A stretch of 64,000 nucleotides of DNA from Aliarcobacter butzleri (GCF_900187115.1 NZ_LT906455.1:1054001-1118000), one strand, 5' to 3'. Counted from the first letter of the stretch, positions 45,380 to 54,497 are shown. Notes: generated from the letters alone by a model not told the origin. A program made the numbers and translations.

Positions 45380-45984
45380 ATTCTTTTTTCAAGTTCACTT
45401 ACAGATTCAATAGCATCTTTTGTATGATTTGAAAATCCCCAATTAACTAATACAGAATCAACTCCTGCATTTGTTGCTGCCATAATATCTTTGTGAGAAT
45501 CACCAATAAGTTGGGCATTTTGTTTTTTTATTTGATGAATATCTAAAAGTTTATTTACCATTTCAGGATGTGGTTTTGGATTTTTTACATCGTTGTAACC
45601 TAAAATTGATGAAAAATAGTGATTTAATTCAAGATGACTTAACATTTTGTTTGCATAAATTGAATTTGCATTTGTTGCAACTGCTAAAGTGAAATCACTT
45701 TTTAAATCATCAAGTAGCTTTAATATACCATCATAAATAACTAAGTCAGTTAAACAGTGTTTATTATAATACTCTTCAAAAAGTTTTGCTTGTTGTTCTG
45801 TAAACTCTTTTGTTCCATAAAAAAATTCTGCAGAGTTTATCTTTGGATCATTTACATTTTCTAAAATATAATCTTTTTCTAATCTTTCAAATCCCAAATT
45901 TTCTCTTACATAATTTACTGTATTTGCAATAGCGAATCCACTATTTATAAGAGTTCCATCCATATCAAATATTATCAATTTCAT
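45358..45984 (-). CDS. HAD-family phosphatase (phosphoglycolate phosphatase-like)
   Basis: A 208-aa HAD hydrolase. Motif I IFDMDGTLINSG supplies the nucleophile and acid Asps. Motif II TNAN lies in LAVATNANSIYANKM. Motif III Lys is in NPKPHPEMVNKLL, and motif IV in LIGDSHKDIMAA. The helical cap fits subclass C1 (Gph/PgmB-like). Substrate unknown. RBS AGGAAATATTTT. Confidence 0.88.
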   Translation of the reverse strand: MKLIIFDMDGTLINSGFAIANTVNYVRENLGFERLEKDYILENVNDPKINSAEFFYGTKEFTEQQAKLFEEYYNKHCLTDLVIYDGILKLLDDLKSDFTLAVATNANSIYANKMLSHLELNHYFSSILGYNDVKNPKPHPEMVNKLLDIHQIKKQNAQLIGDSHKDIMAATNAGVDSVLVNWGFSNHTKDAIESVSELEKRIKSKFFI

Positions 45985-46060
45985 TAAAATATTTCCTAAA
46001 TTATTATTGAGTTGGCATTATAATATTAAAAATATAAGTTAAAAGTTAAAAATTTTTAGA

Positions 46061-46085
46061 AAATAGGATAAATTTTATCTTATTT
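46061..46085. promoter_or_regulatory. Near-palindrome upstream of the candidate RNA promoter
   Basis: AAATAGGATAAA faces TTTATCTTATTT around a single T, with one G-T pair. It lies 16 bp before the TATAAT that would drive the structured RNA, so it could be an operator for that transcript. Confidence 0.35.
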
Positions 46086-46100
46086 TAATTTTTCTACTAT

Positions 46101-46236
46101 TATAATTACACTCATAGGATATTTATATTAAATATTAAATCCTCCTTCTACTAAATAAATAATTTAGTATCCTATATTTGTGAAATAATTTGAATACGGG
46201 CTTTACAGTTTTTCCCTCTGTAAAGCCTTTTTTTTT
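46101..46236 (+). ncRNA. Candidate small RNA or attenuating leader ending in an intrinsic terminator
   Basis: Most of the 315-bp gap before the NosL-like gene is explained by this element. A TATAAT at 46101-46106 is followed by ATAGGATA (46114-46121), which pairs with TATCCTAT (46168-46175). Inside is hairpin CTAAAT/ATTTAG (46151-46167) and an unpaired CCTCCTTC stretch (46141-46148). A 10-bp terminator stem GGCTTTACAG/CTGTAAAGCC with loop TTTTTCCCT and nine T ends it at 46236. There is no ATG ORF inside and no plus-strand gene upstream for the terminator to serve. It could be a free sRNA or a leader of the downstream operon. Confidence 0.6.
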
Positions 46237-46271
46237 GCTCAAATATAATCTTAAATTTATATACAAATCAA

Positions 46272-46277
46272 TATAAT
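46272..46277 (+). promoter_or_regulatory. TATAAT -10 element before the NosL-like gene
   Basis: A TATAAT 23 bp before the ATG could start the NosL/TonB/ABC transcript independently of the upstream terminator. Another TATAAT lies at 46244-46249. No consensus -35 is visible, as is common in Campylobacterota. Confidence 0.4.
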
Positions 46278-46299
46278 ATTACTTTATTTAGGAGTTTTT

Positions 46300-46803
46300 A
46301 TGAAAAAATACATGCCTATTATTACTGTAGTTATTGTTGTTTCAATAATAGTAATAATCTTTTTATCAATGTCAAGTAGTAAACAAATGGTTGTTTTAAA
46401 AGAAGACAATATGTCTCAAGTTCCATTAGAAATTGTTTTAGGTAAATATCAAGATAGCGACTGTGGAATGATAATAAATAGTTTAGATTATGCTTCTCAA
46501 GTAGTTGCTCCAGATGGTAAAACTTGGTTTTTCCATGATCATGGTGGAATGGTAAATTGGCTAAAAAATAAACCTTTTAAAGATACAGCCAAAATTTGGG
46601 TTATGTCTAAAGATACAAAAAGATACATAGATGGTAGAAATGCTTGGTATAGTAGAACAGATGAAACTCCAATGAGATATGGATTTGGTGCTTATGAAGA
46701 GTTAAAAGATGGTTTAATATCTTTTGAAGAAGTACAATTAAGAGTTCTTAGAAATGAAACTTTAGCAAATCCAGCATATAGAAAAGAGTTAATTACTAAA
46801 TAA
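46300..46803 (+). CDS. NosL-like membrane-anchored protein
   Basis: A 167-aa protein with an N-terminal signal anchor (IITVVIVVSIIVIIFLSM). The periplasmic part has a NosL-like core: DSDCGMIINSLDYASQVVAP, then TWFFHDHGGMVNWL and a DGRNAWYSRTDETPMRYGFG stretch. NosL binds Cu(I) using Met/Cys and serves nitrous-oxide reductase assembly; here Cys, Met and the H-D-H group could bind copper, but no nos genes are near. It overlaps the next gene by 1 bp. RBS AGGAG. Confidence 0.7.
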   Translation: MKKYMPIITVVIVVSIIVIIFLSMSSSKQMVVLKEDNMSQVPLEIVLGKYQDSDCGMIINSLDYASQVVAPDGKTWFFHDHGGMVNWLKNKPFKDTAKIWVMSKDTKRYIDGRNAWYSRTDETPMRYGFGAYEELKDGLISFEEVQLRVLRNETLANPAYRKELITK

Positions 46804-47513
46804 TGGAAGCAATTAGTATAATAACTATCATAAGTATTGCTTTTTTAGGTTCTTTTGGTCACTGTGTTGGAATGTGTGGTGGAATAGTAATAGCTTATTC
46901 AAGTACAAAAATAAAAAATGAATATTCAAAAAGAACTCAAACATTTGCACATTTATTATACTCATTTGGAAGAGTGACAACTTATATGATTTTGGGTGCC
47001 TTATTTGGTTTTGTTGGTGGTGTTGTAAGTTTTGATAATTTGACAAGTGGTATTTTACTATTAATTACAGGTGTTTTAATGGTTTTAGTTGGATTCTCAC
47101 TTCTTGGGAAAATCAAATTTTTAACTATTTTAGAACACAGCTGTTCTAAATCACCACTTTATCAAAAAACTTTTAAGTCTCTTTTATCTTCAGAATCTTT
47201 ATTTAGTTTTTATCTTTTAGGAATGTTAAATGGACTACTTCCTTGTGGTTTTGTATATGTTTTTGCAATAACAGCAGCTAGTACAGGAAGTGCATTTTGG
47301 GGTGCTTTTGTGATGTTTATTTTTGGATTAAGCACTATTCCAGCTCTTTTTTCTCTTGGATTTTTTATAGGATTATTTAAACAGTCAAATTTAAGAGATT
47401 TATTTATAAAAATAGCTTCTATCTTGGTAATAATTTTTGGTATTTATATAGCTTATAAAGGTTATGAATATATTATCGATCCTACAAAAACAATTTTAAA
47501 TTGTCATATCTAA
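46803..47513 (+). CDS. TauE/SafE-like (DsbD_2/UreH domain) membrane protein
   Basis: A 236-aa protein with six helices. The N-terminal GSFGHCVGMCGGIVIAYS is the GMCGG signature of the sulfite exporter TauE/SafE-like or UreH-domain family, and MLNGLLPCGFVYVFAITAAS is the second conserved Pro-Cys motif. Proteins of this shape often accompany copper-enzyme and cytochrome oxidase maturation. Its start codon overlaps the NosL-like stop, so the two are probably functionally linked. Confidence 0.82.
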   Translation: MEAISIITIISIAFLGSFGHCVGMCGGIVIAYSSTKIKNEYSKRTQTFAHLLYSFGRVTTYMILGALFGFVGGVVSFDNLTSGILLLITGVLMVLVGFSLLGKIKFLTILEHSCSKSPLYQKTFKSLLSSESLFSFYLLGMLNGLLPCGFVYVFAITAASTGSAFWGAFVMFIFGLSTIPALFSLGFFIGLFKQSNLRDLFIKIASILVIIFGIYIAYKGYEYIIDPTKTILNCHI

Positions 47514-47546
47514 TCAAATTATATTTTATAAAGGAGGAAAATGGTT

Positions 47547-47726
47547 ATGAAAAGAAAAAAATATTTTAGTTTTTTTGGTATTTTGTCTGCTACAACAAAT
47601 AGAAAACTTTTAAGCATTGGCTGTAGAATTAGCTCAATTTTGTCAAAAATGCCAGAAATCATAAAACAATTGTTAGAAAAACAATTAAAACCAATCAAAC
47701 TATATTCAACAAATAACATAAAATAA
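47547..47726 (+). CDS. Small basic protein, 59 aa
   Basis: The ATG lies 9 nt after AAGGAGG, one of the best ribosome-binding sites in the window; another in-frame ATG 6 bp earlier is too close. The product (KRKKYFSFFGILSATTNRKL, then a helical SKMPEIIKQLLEKQLKPIKL) is basic with no clear membrane helix. No family recognised. It sits 19 bp before the TonB receptor gene in the same transcript. It may be a real small protein or a leader peptide. Confidence 0.5.
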   Translation: MKRKKYFSFFGILSATTNRKLLSIGCRISSILSKMPEIIKQLLEKQLKPIKLYSTNNIK

Positions 47727-47745
47727 ATAATTAGGAAAATAAAAA

Positions 47746-49665
47746 ATGAAAAAAATATCTACAAGCTTAGTTGCAAGCTTTTTTTTAGCAACAAACCTTT
47801 TCTCAACAGATACTTTAGAAACTATTACAGTTACTTCGTCTTTAATCAAGTCTGATGAATTAAATGCACCTTTTGCAACAGAAATCTATACAAAAAATGA
47901 TATAGATAATTCAAAATCTAAAGATATATATGATTTTCTTTCTTCTCAAACTTCAGTTAATGTAGCACCATCATTTGGAAATAAATTTTCTCAATTAATC
48001 GATTTAAGAGGATATGGTATAAATGATGGATATCAAAATATTGTAGTTTTAGTAAATGGAAGAAGATTGAATAATGTTGATATGGTACCACAACTTTTAA
48101 GTGCAATTCCACTTGAAAGTATTGAAAGAATAGAAATTCTAAAAGGAACAGGTTCTGTAGCTTATGGAGATGGGGCAAATGCTGGAGTTATAAATATAAT
48201 AACTGATAAAAAGAATAGTAATTATGTAAAAACATATTTTGGAAATAATGGAACAAAAAATGGAGTAATAAGCTTTGGATATGGAAATGAATATTTTATA
48301 GCAAATGCTTATATCGATTATACTTCTAGTGATGGTTCTATAGAAGACACAAATAATGATAAAGATGAAAATTATAATAAAAATAAAAACTTTAGTGTAA
48401 TATTTACTCCAACAGAAAGTTTGGAATTAAACTTATCAAGAACTTATTCTAACATGAATATTAATTATGCAAATCCAATAAGCTTAGATCAATATAATAA
48501 TAATCCAAATAAAACATCATCTTTTTCAGAACAATATTTTAGTTCTTATGTAACAAATGGTGGGTTTAAATATGATTTTAATGAAAATTTTTGGATAGAT
48601 ACTACATATAGTGATGAAGATAAATTTAGCAAATTTATTACTTGGAATAATGAATCAAAATATGATTATAAATCTTTTGCTTCAAAAATAAATTATAAAA
48701 ATGATAAAGCAACAGTTGCAATAGGAGTTGATGGTTTTGATGGAGATAGAATATCTTCAAGTGATATAACGAATAAAACAAATAAGGCAGCTTTTGTCTC
48801 TACTGAGTATAGAATAATAGATGATTTGACTTTATCAGCAGGATTTAGAAGAGAAAATGTAGAATATGAATATAATCCAGAATCTGGCGCAAATCTTAAA
48901 CAAGATGATTATATAAACGCTTATGATTTTGGAACAAATTATAGATTAAATGATACATCATCAATTTTTGCAAACTATAATAGAAGTTTTCAAGCACCAG
49001 ATATTGATAGATTTTTTTATAAAGATTGGTCAAATAATGTTAGTTTTAATGGTTTTATTGAACCTACTAAAGTTCATAACTATACAATTGGATATAATAA
49101 TATTCAAAAAAATAATAAACTAAAAATATCTTTATTTAGATCAGAATTAAAAAATGAGATATATTATGAACCAACTTCTTATAAAAATACTAATATTGAT
49201 GAATCTCATAAATATGGAATAGAAATTTTTGATAAATTTAATATAAATGAAAACTTATATACTTCTATTAATTATTCATATATCATTGCAAAAATTGATA
49301 AAGAAAATGAAGCGAATGGGGCTTATGATGGTAAAAAATTGCCAGGAGTTTCAAAACATAATGCAACGGTAAATTTAGGTTATGAAATAAATAAAATAAA
49401 TACAGTTTTATCTCATACTTATAGAAGTAGCACTTATGCTGCAAATGATTTTGAAAATAATTTCAATGAAAAACAAGAACATTATCACTCAACAGATTTA
49501 GCTGTATCTTATACTTATCAAAATATTGAGTTATTTGGAAAAGTACAAAATATATTTGATAGAAAAAATGGTTTATGGGTAGCTAATAATTGGGGAAGTA
49601 GTGATACAGTTTATCCAATAAACTTTGAAACGACTTTTTTTGCTGGTATGAAAGTAAATTTCTAA
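47746..49665 (+). CDS. TonB-dependent outer-membrane receptor
   Basis: A 639-aa protein with a signal peptide (about residues 1-20), a TonB-box-like TLETITVTSS, a plug domain (FLSSQTSVNVAP, LRGYGINDGYQNIVVLVNGR, IERIEILKGTGSVAYGDGAN, GVINIIT) and a beta barrel ending in a terminal aromatic (GMKVNF). It imports a large ligand such as a siderophore, metallophore or cobalamin. The length is close to BtuB (~614 aa). The ligand cannot be read from sequence. It is followed after 1 bp by an ABC substrate-binding protein. Confidence 0.92.
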   Translation: MKKISTSLVASFFLATNLFSTDTLETITVTSSLIKSDELNAPFATEIYTKNDIDNSKSKDIYDFLSSQTSVNVAPSFGNKFSQLIDLRGYGINDGYQNIVVLVNGRRLNNVDMVPQLLSAIPLESIERIEILKGTGSVAYGDGANAGVINIITDKKNSNYVKTYFGNNGTKNGVISFGYGNEYFIANAYIDYTSSDGSIEDTNNDKDENYNKNKNFSVIFTPTESLELNLSRTYSNMNINYANPISLDQYNNNPNKTSSFSEQYFSSYVTNGGFKYDFNENFWIDTTYSDEDKFSKFITWNNESKYDYKSFASKINYKNDKATVAIGVDGFDGDRISSSDITNKTNKAAFVSTEYRIIDDLTLSAGFRRENVEYEYNPESGANLKQDDYINAYDFGTNYRLNDTSSIFANYNRSFQAPDIDRFFYKDWSNNVSFNGFIEPTKVHNYTIGYNNIQKNNKLKISLFRSELKNEIYYEPTSYKNTNIDESHKYGIEIFDKFNINENLYTSINYSYIIAKIDKENEANGAYDGKKLPGVSKHNATVNLGYEINKINTVLSHTYRSSTYAANDFENNFNEKQEHYHSTDLAVSYTYQNIELFGKVQNIFDRKNGLWVANNWGSSDTVYPINFETTFFAGMKVNF

Positions 49666-49666
49666 C

Positions 49667-50497
49667 ATGAAAAAACTCTTTTTTATAGTTTTATTTTCTA
49701 TAAATTTATTTGCTGAGACTAGAGTAATAACTCTAAGTCCAGCAATAAATGAAATAGTATTTGCCTTAGATGAAGGAAAAAATGTAGTTGCAAATACAAA
49801 ATTTTGTGATTTTCCTGAAGAATCAAAATCTATTCCTAAAATTGGAAGTTACAATAACATCTCTTTAGAAAAAGTATTGAAATTAAATCCTACAGTTGTA
49901 ATAACTCAAAATTATGATGAGAAGTTAAATTCAAATTTAGAAGCTTTAAATATAAAACTTAAAGTGTATAAAACTGAGAGTTTAGCTGATATAAAATATT
50001 CAATAGAAAATTTAGGTGAATATTTCAATAAAATTGATAAAGCAAAAAAGTTAAATCAAAGTATAGATGAAGCTTTAAAAGAGTTAGAAAATATAGTAAC
50101 AAATCAGAAAATTTTAATAGTTTTTAGTCCTCAACAAACACTATCAAATGATATTTATGTTGCAGGAAATTATGTTTATTTTGAAGATATTATAAATGCT
50201 AGTTCAAATAAAAACGCATATAAATCAGAGTCAAAAGCACAACCTGTATTAAATACAGAAAAAATTATAAATTTAAATCCCGATATAATAGTTTTATTAA
50301 CTCCATTTTTAGAAGATAATAAAAATGAACAAGAAAATATTATAAACTTGTGGAGAAGTTTACCTATAAATGCAAGTAAAAATAGCAATATTTATACTAT
50401 TGATAAGCTTTATGCTGGAATTTCTAGTCATAGAGTAGCACTATTTATAAAAGATTTTAAAAAGATTTTGGAAAATGTTAGAGATAAAAAATTATAG
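49667..50497 (+). CDS. Periplasmic substrate-binding protein (BtuF/FecB type)
   Basis: A 276-aa protein with a signal peptide (KKLFFIVLFSINLFA). The cluster A-2 TroA-like fold is shown by RVITLSPAINEIVFALDEGK, KIGSYNNISLEKVLKLNPTV and DIIVLLTPFLED. It hands cobalamin or an iron/metal chelate to the FecCD-type permease. The PSNTELLYALG-like start favours BtuF-type ligands slightly. It overlaps the ATPase gene by 23 bp. Confidence 0.88.
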   Translation: MKKLFFIVLFSINLFAETRVITLSPAINEIVFALDEGKNVVANTKFCDFPEESKSIPKIGSYNNISLEKVLKLNPTVVITQNYDEKLNSNLEALNIKLKVYKTESLADIKYSIENLGEYFNKIDKAKKLNQSIDEALKELENIVTNQKILIVFSPQQTLSNDIYVAGNYVYFEDIINASSNKNAYKSESKAQPVLNTEKIINLNPDIIVLLTPFLEDNKNEQENIINLWRSLPINASKNSNIYTIDKLYAGISSHRVALFIKDFKKILENVRDKKL

Positions 50498-51176
50498 TAA
50501 TTCAATTTTAAAAAATATATCATTTTTCCTAAATAATGATGAAAATCTATTAATATTAGGTGAAAATGGAGCTGGAAAATCAACTTTAGCAAAAGTTTTA
50601 TCAAACCTTATTTCAAATAGTAGCGTTAAAATATTTGCAAAAGATTTATCAAAAGTAAGTAGTTTTAAAAGAGCAGAATATATAAATTATATTCCTCCAA
50701 AACTTTTTATTTTTGATGAATATATGACTGTAAAAGAGTTTTTAGAAAATTCTTTTATAAAAAATGTAGATAAATCTAAACTTGAAGATACTATAAATTT
50801 ATTGAAACTAAAAGAATTAGAAAATAGATATTGTGCTATTTTAAGTTCTGGAGAAAAACAACTTTTATTAATGGCTAGTGCTATTTTACACGATGCACGA
50901 ATAACTATTTTTGATGAATTAACTGCAAATTTAGACTTAAAAAGATTAAAAGATATTTATGATATTTTTGATTCAAATTTGTTAAAACAAAAAATTATTA
51001 TAACTCATAATCTTGATTTAGCTTATGCTTTAAAGAGATATAAGATTTTATTTATAAAAGCTGGAGAAATCGATTTTTTTGGAACTCACGAAGAGTTCTT
51101 TAAAGATGAAAATCTATTGAAATTTTATAATAATTCAATCAAAAAAATGCAAAATCATTTGGTGGTAGATTTATGA
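50475..51176 (+). CDS. ABC importer ATP-binding subunit (BtuD/FecE type)
   Basis: A 233-aa cytosolic ATPase. Walker A LGENGAGKSTLAKVL (near residue 30), signature LSSGEKQLLLMAS and Walker B ARITIFDELTANLD; the H-loop His is in IIITHNLDLAY. The signature is LSSGE rather than LSGGE. It powers the downstream FecCD permease, whose start overlaps its stop (ATGA). Confidence 0.92.
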   Translation: MLEIKNYSNSILKNISFFLNNDENLLILGENGAGKSTLAKVLSNLISNSSVKIFAKDLSKVSSFKRAEYINYIPPKLFIFDEYMTVKEFLENSFIKNVDKSKLEDTINLLKLKELENRYCAILSSGEKQLLLMASAILHDARITIFDELTANLDLKRLKDIYDIFDSNLLKQKIIITHNLDLAYALKRYKILFIKAGEIDFFGTHEEFFKDENLLKFYNNSIKKMQNHLVVDL

Positions 51177-52135
51177 AAGCTTTTTTATATATTTTAGGAT
51201 TAATAATAATTTTTATATCACCATTTTTAGGTGAAACTCAAATAAATATAAAAGATATATTTGAGTTTTCAAATAGTTCAAATATGGTATTTTGGGATTT
51301 GAGAGTTGCAAGAGTGATTTTGGCTTTTTTTGTTGGTGGAATTTTAGCTTTAAGTGGATTGATTTTTCAAATTATTTTTAAAAATGAGTTAATTACGCCT
51401 TATACTTTAGGAATTGCAAGTGGAACTACACTTTTTACTGCTATTGGTATAATATTGTTACCTACAATGTATATTTTTATTTCTTCTATTTTAGGTTCAC
51501 TTTTTACTATTTTAGTTTTATATATTATTTCAAAGATTATAAATAAAACTTCTATTGGAAGTTCGACAAATTCGATATTGTTAATAGGAATTGCTTTATC
51601 ATATTTTTATGCTTCAGCTTTGATGTTAGTTTTTTATATGAGTAGTTTACAAGAAAATTATTCAATAGTTAGATTTACTCTTGGAAGTTTAGATACAGTT
51701 GGTTTTTCTAATAGTTTTGTAATCTTTTTTGTAAGTATAGTGTTTTATGTGATAATTTATTTATATAAAAATAAAATCAAACTTTTACTTATTTCAAATG
51801 ATATGGCATTTTTAAAAGGCTTGAATGTTGATAAAACAAACTTAACTTTATTAGTCGTTGTATCTTTGTGTGTTGGTATAACTATTAGTTTCACAGGACC
51901 CATTGGCTTTATAGGACTTGTGATTCCTCATATTGTAAAAATAATTTATAAAAAAAGTGCAGAAAAACTTTTTTTTCCAACTTTCTTTTTTGGTGGAGTT
52001 TTTTTAGTTTTTAGTGATTTAATTTCAAGAAATTTAAATACAGATTCAACTTTACCTATTGGAGTTGTAACAGCTTTTATTGGAGCTCCATTTTTTATAT
52101 ATTTACTTATAAAAAGAGATAAAAAAATTTATTGA
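51173..52135 (+). CDS. FecCD/BtuC-family ABC permease
   Basis: A 320-aa inner-membrane protein with about nine to ten helices. Conserved DLRVARVILAFFVGGILALS, GLIFQIIFKNELITPYTLGI and FTGPIGFIGLVIPHIVK mark the FecCD family used for Fe-siderophores, haem and vitamin B12. It is the last gene of the NosL/SafE/TonB/ABC module and overlaps the convergent sixA by 7 bp. Confidence 0.93.
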   Translation: MKAFLYILGLIIIFISPFLGETQINIKDIFEFSNSSNMVFWDLRVARVILAFFVGGILALSGLIFQIIFKNELITPYTLGIASGTTLFTAIGIILLPTMYIFISSILGSLFTILVLYIISKIINKTSIGSSTNSILLIGIALSYFYASALMLVFYMSSLQENYSIVRFTLGSLDTVGFSNSFVIFFVSIVFYVIIYLYKNKIKLLLISNDMAFLKGLNVDKTNLTLLVVVSLCVGITISFTGPIGFIGLVIPHIVKIIYKKSAEKLFFPTFFFGGVFLVFSDLISRNLNTDSTLPIGVVTAFIGAPFFIYLLIKRDKKIY

Positions 52136-52620
52136 TATTTTTTAGGATATTCAAAAGAAATAAGATTAGAATTCTTTTTTGATATATCTTTCCAATTTTT
52201 AACATCAAAATCTATTTCTACAATACCACAAGTTGGAATATTTTCAAAACTTTTATCTACTAAAAAATTTGTTAAATCACAAAGACCAGGATTATGTCCT
52301 ATTAGGAATACTGTTTTATAGCTATGGGGAATATCTTTTATAACTTTTAAAAGATTTTCATAAGGTGCTTCATAAATAGATTCTTCAAACTTTACCTCAT
52401 CGTTATAATTAAATTCTTTTATAAAATATTCTAAAGTTTGTTTTGTTCTAATTGAAGGTGATGATATTATCAAATCTGGTTTTATATTTTTTTCTTTTAA
52501 AACTTTTGCCATTAAAGGTGCATTTTTTTTGCCTTTTTTATTTAAAGGTCTTAAATAATCATCTAAAAATGGGTTCGACCAGTCAGATTTTGCATGTCTA
52601 ATTAAAACTAATTTTTTCAT
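52129..52620 (-). CDS. sixA: Histidine phosphatase, SixA-like
   Basis: A 163-aa phosphatase of the phosphoglycerate-mutase superfamily. The catalytic RHG-type motif is LIRHAKSDWSNP, with the second Arg in SPSIRTKQTLEY and the second His in FLIGHNPGLCDLTNF. SixA dephosphorylates phosphohistidine in HPt domains or PTS proteins. Its size and RHAKSDW motif match SixA. Confidence 0.9.
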   Translation of the reverse strand: MKKLVLIRHAKSDWSNPFLDDYLRPLNKKGKKNAPLMAKVLKEKNIKPDLIISSPSIRTKQTLEYFIKEFNYNDEVKFEESIYEAPYENLLKVIKDIPHSYKTVFLIGHNPGLCDLTNFLVDKSFENIPTCGIVEIDFDVKNWKDISKKNSNLISFEYPKKYQ

Positions 52621-52632
52621 TTTATAGCTTCT

Positions 52633-54402
52633 TTAAATTAATTGTTGTTTTACAAACTCTAAGTAGTGACCTTCTTTTTGTTCTAATTCTTTATGAGTTC
52701 CTTGTTGAACTAATTTCCCATCTTCAAGTACATAAACATAAGAAGCATTTTTAACTGTACTTAATCTATGAGCTATTGTAATAACAGTTTTATCTTTTAA
52801 AAACTCTTCTAAATCACTAAAAAGTTTTGTTTCTGTATGAACATCAAGTGCAGAAGTTGATTCATCAAATATTATTACATTTGGATTTGCTATTATCATT
52901 CTTGAAATAGATAATCTTTGTCGCTGACCTCCACTTAATCTAATTCCATATTTTCCAACAATAGTATCAAGTTTTTCACTCATATTAATAATTGTATCAT
53001 AAAGTTGTGCTATTTTTAAAGCTTCATATATTTTTTCATCACTTATACTATCATCTCCCATAGTGATATTAAATCGTAAAGTATTATTAAATAATATAGG
53101 CATTTGTAAAACTAAAAAAATATTATCTCTTAAACTATGTTTATCTATTTCATCAACACTTATATTGTTATACAAAATATCTCCACTTGTTTTTGCATAA
53201 AATCCTGAAATTATTTGTGAAATTGTAGTTTTCCCACTCCCACTTGAACCAATTATTGCTATTTTTTCACCACTTTTTATATCAAAAGAGATATCTTTTA
53301 AAGTCTCTTTATCTTTTTTATATGAAAAAGATAAGTTTCTTATAGAAATATCTACTTTTTTACTATTTTTATCAAGTACTATTTTTCCAGTTTTTTCACA
53401 CTCTAAATCTAAAATTTTATTTATTCTATTGATAGCAGCTTTTGCACTTGCAAGTGAGTATTGAATAGTTAATATATCTTGAATTGGAGTCATAATAAAC
53501 CAAATATATCCAAACATTGCAAACATTAAACCAATTGATAAATCACTATATGCAACCATAATTAAACCAACACCTCTAAATATTTCAAAAGCAAATAAAA
53601 AAATAGTAAAAGAAAATCTTTCGTAAGCTACACTTTTATAGTTGAATTCATTTGAAGCTATTTGAATATCTTTTGCTTTTTTTATAGAGTTTTCAAAAAA
53701 GAAATTTTCTTTATTACTTGCTTTTATTTGCCCAAAAAGATCCAAAGTTTCATTTATATTATTTTGAAATAGTTCTATTGTTTTATTCTCTTCCTTTTTT
53801 AATTCTCCTGTCTTATTTACAATCTTTTTTGATAAAATCATAATAATTGGTTGAATAAATAAAATCATCAATCCTAAAATCAAATCTATTTTTATAATAA
53901 CAATAGCAACAGCTAATAATGTTAGTGTTGAAGTTACAAGTTTACTTGAACTTGAAACTATAAAATTATCTAAAGTATTAACATCTGTTATCAAATTTGC
54001 AGCAATACTACCACTTCCTAAACTTTCATATTCATTCATATTTACTATTTTTAGATGATTTAAAAGTTTTTTTCGTATATTGAAAGTTACATATTTTGAA
54101 ATCTTTGTAAATATTTTTGTTGTAATTACTCCTAAAAGCAAATGTGCAAATCTTAAAAATAAAACCATAAATGTTACAATTACAATATAATACAAAATAG
54201 ATTCTATTCCTAAATCTTTTAAATTATTTACTATAAAAGCTGGTTTTTCAAGTAAAACTTCATCTACAAGTAAAGGCAAAAGTAGGGGAATTGGAATGCT
54301 TATTAAAATCGCAAATATTGTTATTATTTGTCCAAAAATTAGTGGTTTTTTATTTTCTAGTAAAAGTTTAAATATATATTTTAATGATATTTTCTTATTC
54401 AT
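52633..54402 (-). CDS. ABC exporter, fused membrane and ATPase domains
   Basis: A 589-aa half-transporter. Six N-terminal helices (type IV exporter fold) cover about residues 15-310. The nucleotide-binding domain has Walker A IGSSGSGKTTISQII, Q-loop LVLQMPILF, signature LSGGQRQRLSISR, Walker B VIIFDESTSALD and the H-loop IAHRLSTV. It works as a homodimer or heterodimer. MsbA-like lipid or drug export is possible; the substrate is unknown. It lies 12 bp upstream of sixA on the same strand. Confidence 0.92.
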   Translation of the reverse strand: MNKKISLKYIFKLLLENKKPLIFGQIITIFAILISIPIPLLLPLLVDEVLLEKPAFIVNNLKDLGIESILYYIVIVTFMVLFLRFAHLLLGVITTKIFTKISKYVTFNIRKKLLNHLKIVNMNEYESLGSGSIAANLITDVNTLDNFIVSSSSKLVTSTLTLLAVAIVIIKIDLILGLMILFIQPIIMILSKKIVNKTGELKKEENKTIELFQNNINETLDLFGQIKASNKENFFFENSIKKAKDIQIASNEFNYKSVAYERFSFTIFLFAFEIFRGVGLIMVAYSDLSIGLMFAMFGYIWFIMTPIQDILTIQYSLASAKAAINRINKILDLECEKTGKIVLDKNSKKVDISIRNLSFSYKKDKETLKDISFDIKSGEKIAIIGSSGSGKTTISQIISGFYAKTSGDILYNNISVDEIDKHSLRDNIFLVLQMPILFNNTLRFNITMGDDSISDEKIYEALKIAQLYDTIINMSEKLDTIVGKYGIRLSGGQRQRLSISRMIIANPNVIIFDESTSALDVHTETKLFSDLEEFLKDKTVITIAHRLSTVKNASYVYVLEDGKLVQQGTHKELEQKEGHYLEFVKQQLI

Positions 54403-54497
54403 AATTTTTTTAGCCTATTTTTTAGTTTATTCTACGATTATTATACATTTCTTATGCTACAATTAAACAAAAAAAAGCGTTGGAAAGAGTTGAATTG

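Noticed and set aside
46101-46299. Cobalamin riboswitch ahead of the TonB/ABC module
   Set aside because: No B12-box-like sequence and the element is too short; only the hairpins and terminator described are visible.
47519-47719. 66-residue minus-strand ORF antisense to the small basic ORF
   Set aside because: The opposite strand has AAGGAGG and correct spacing; this frame has neither and lies inside a plus-strand operon.
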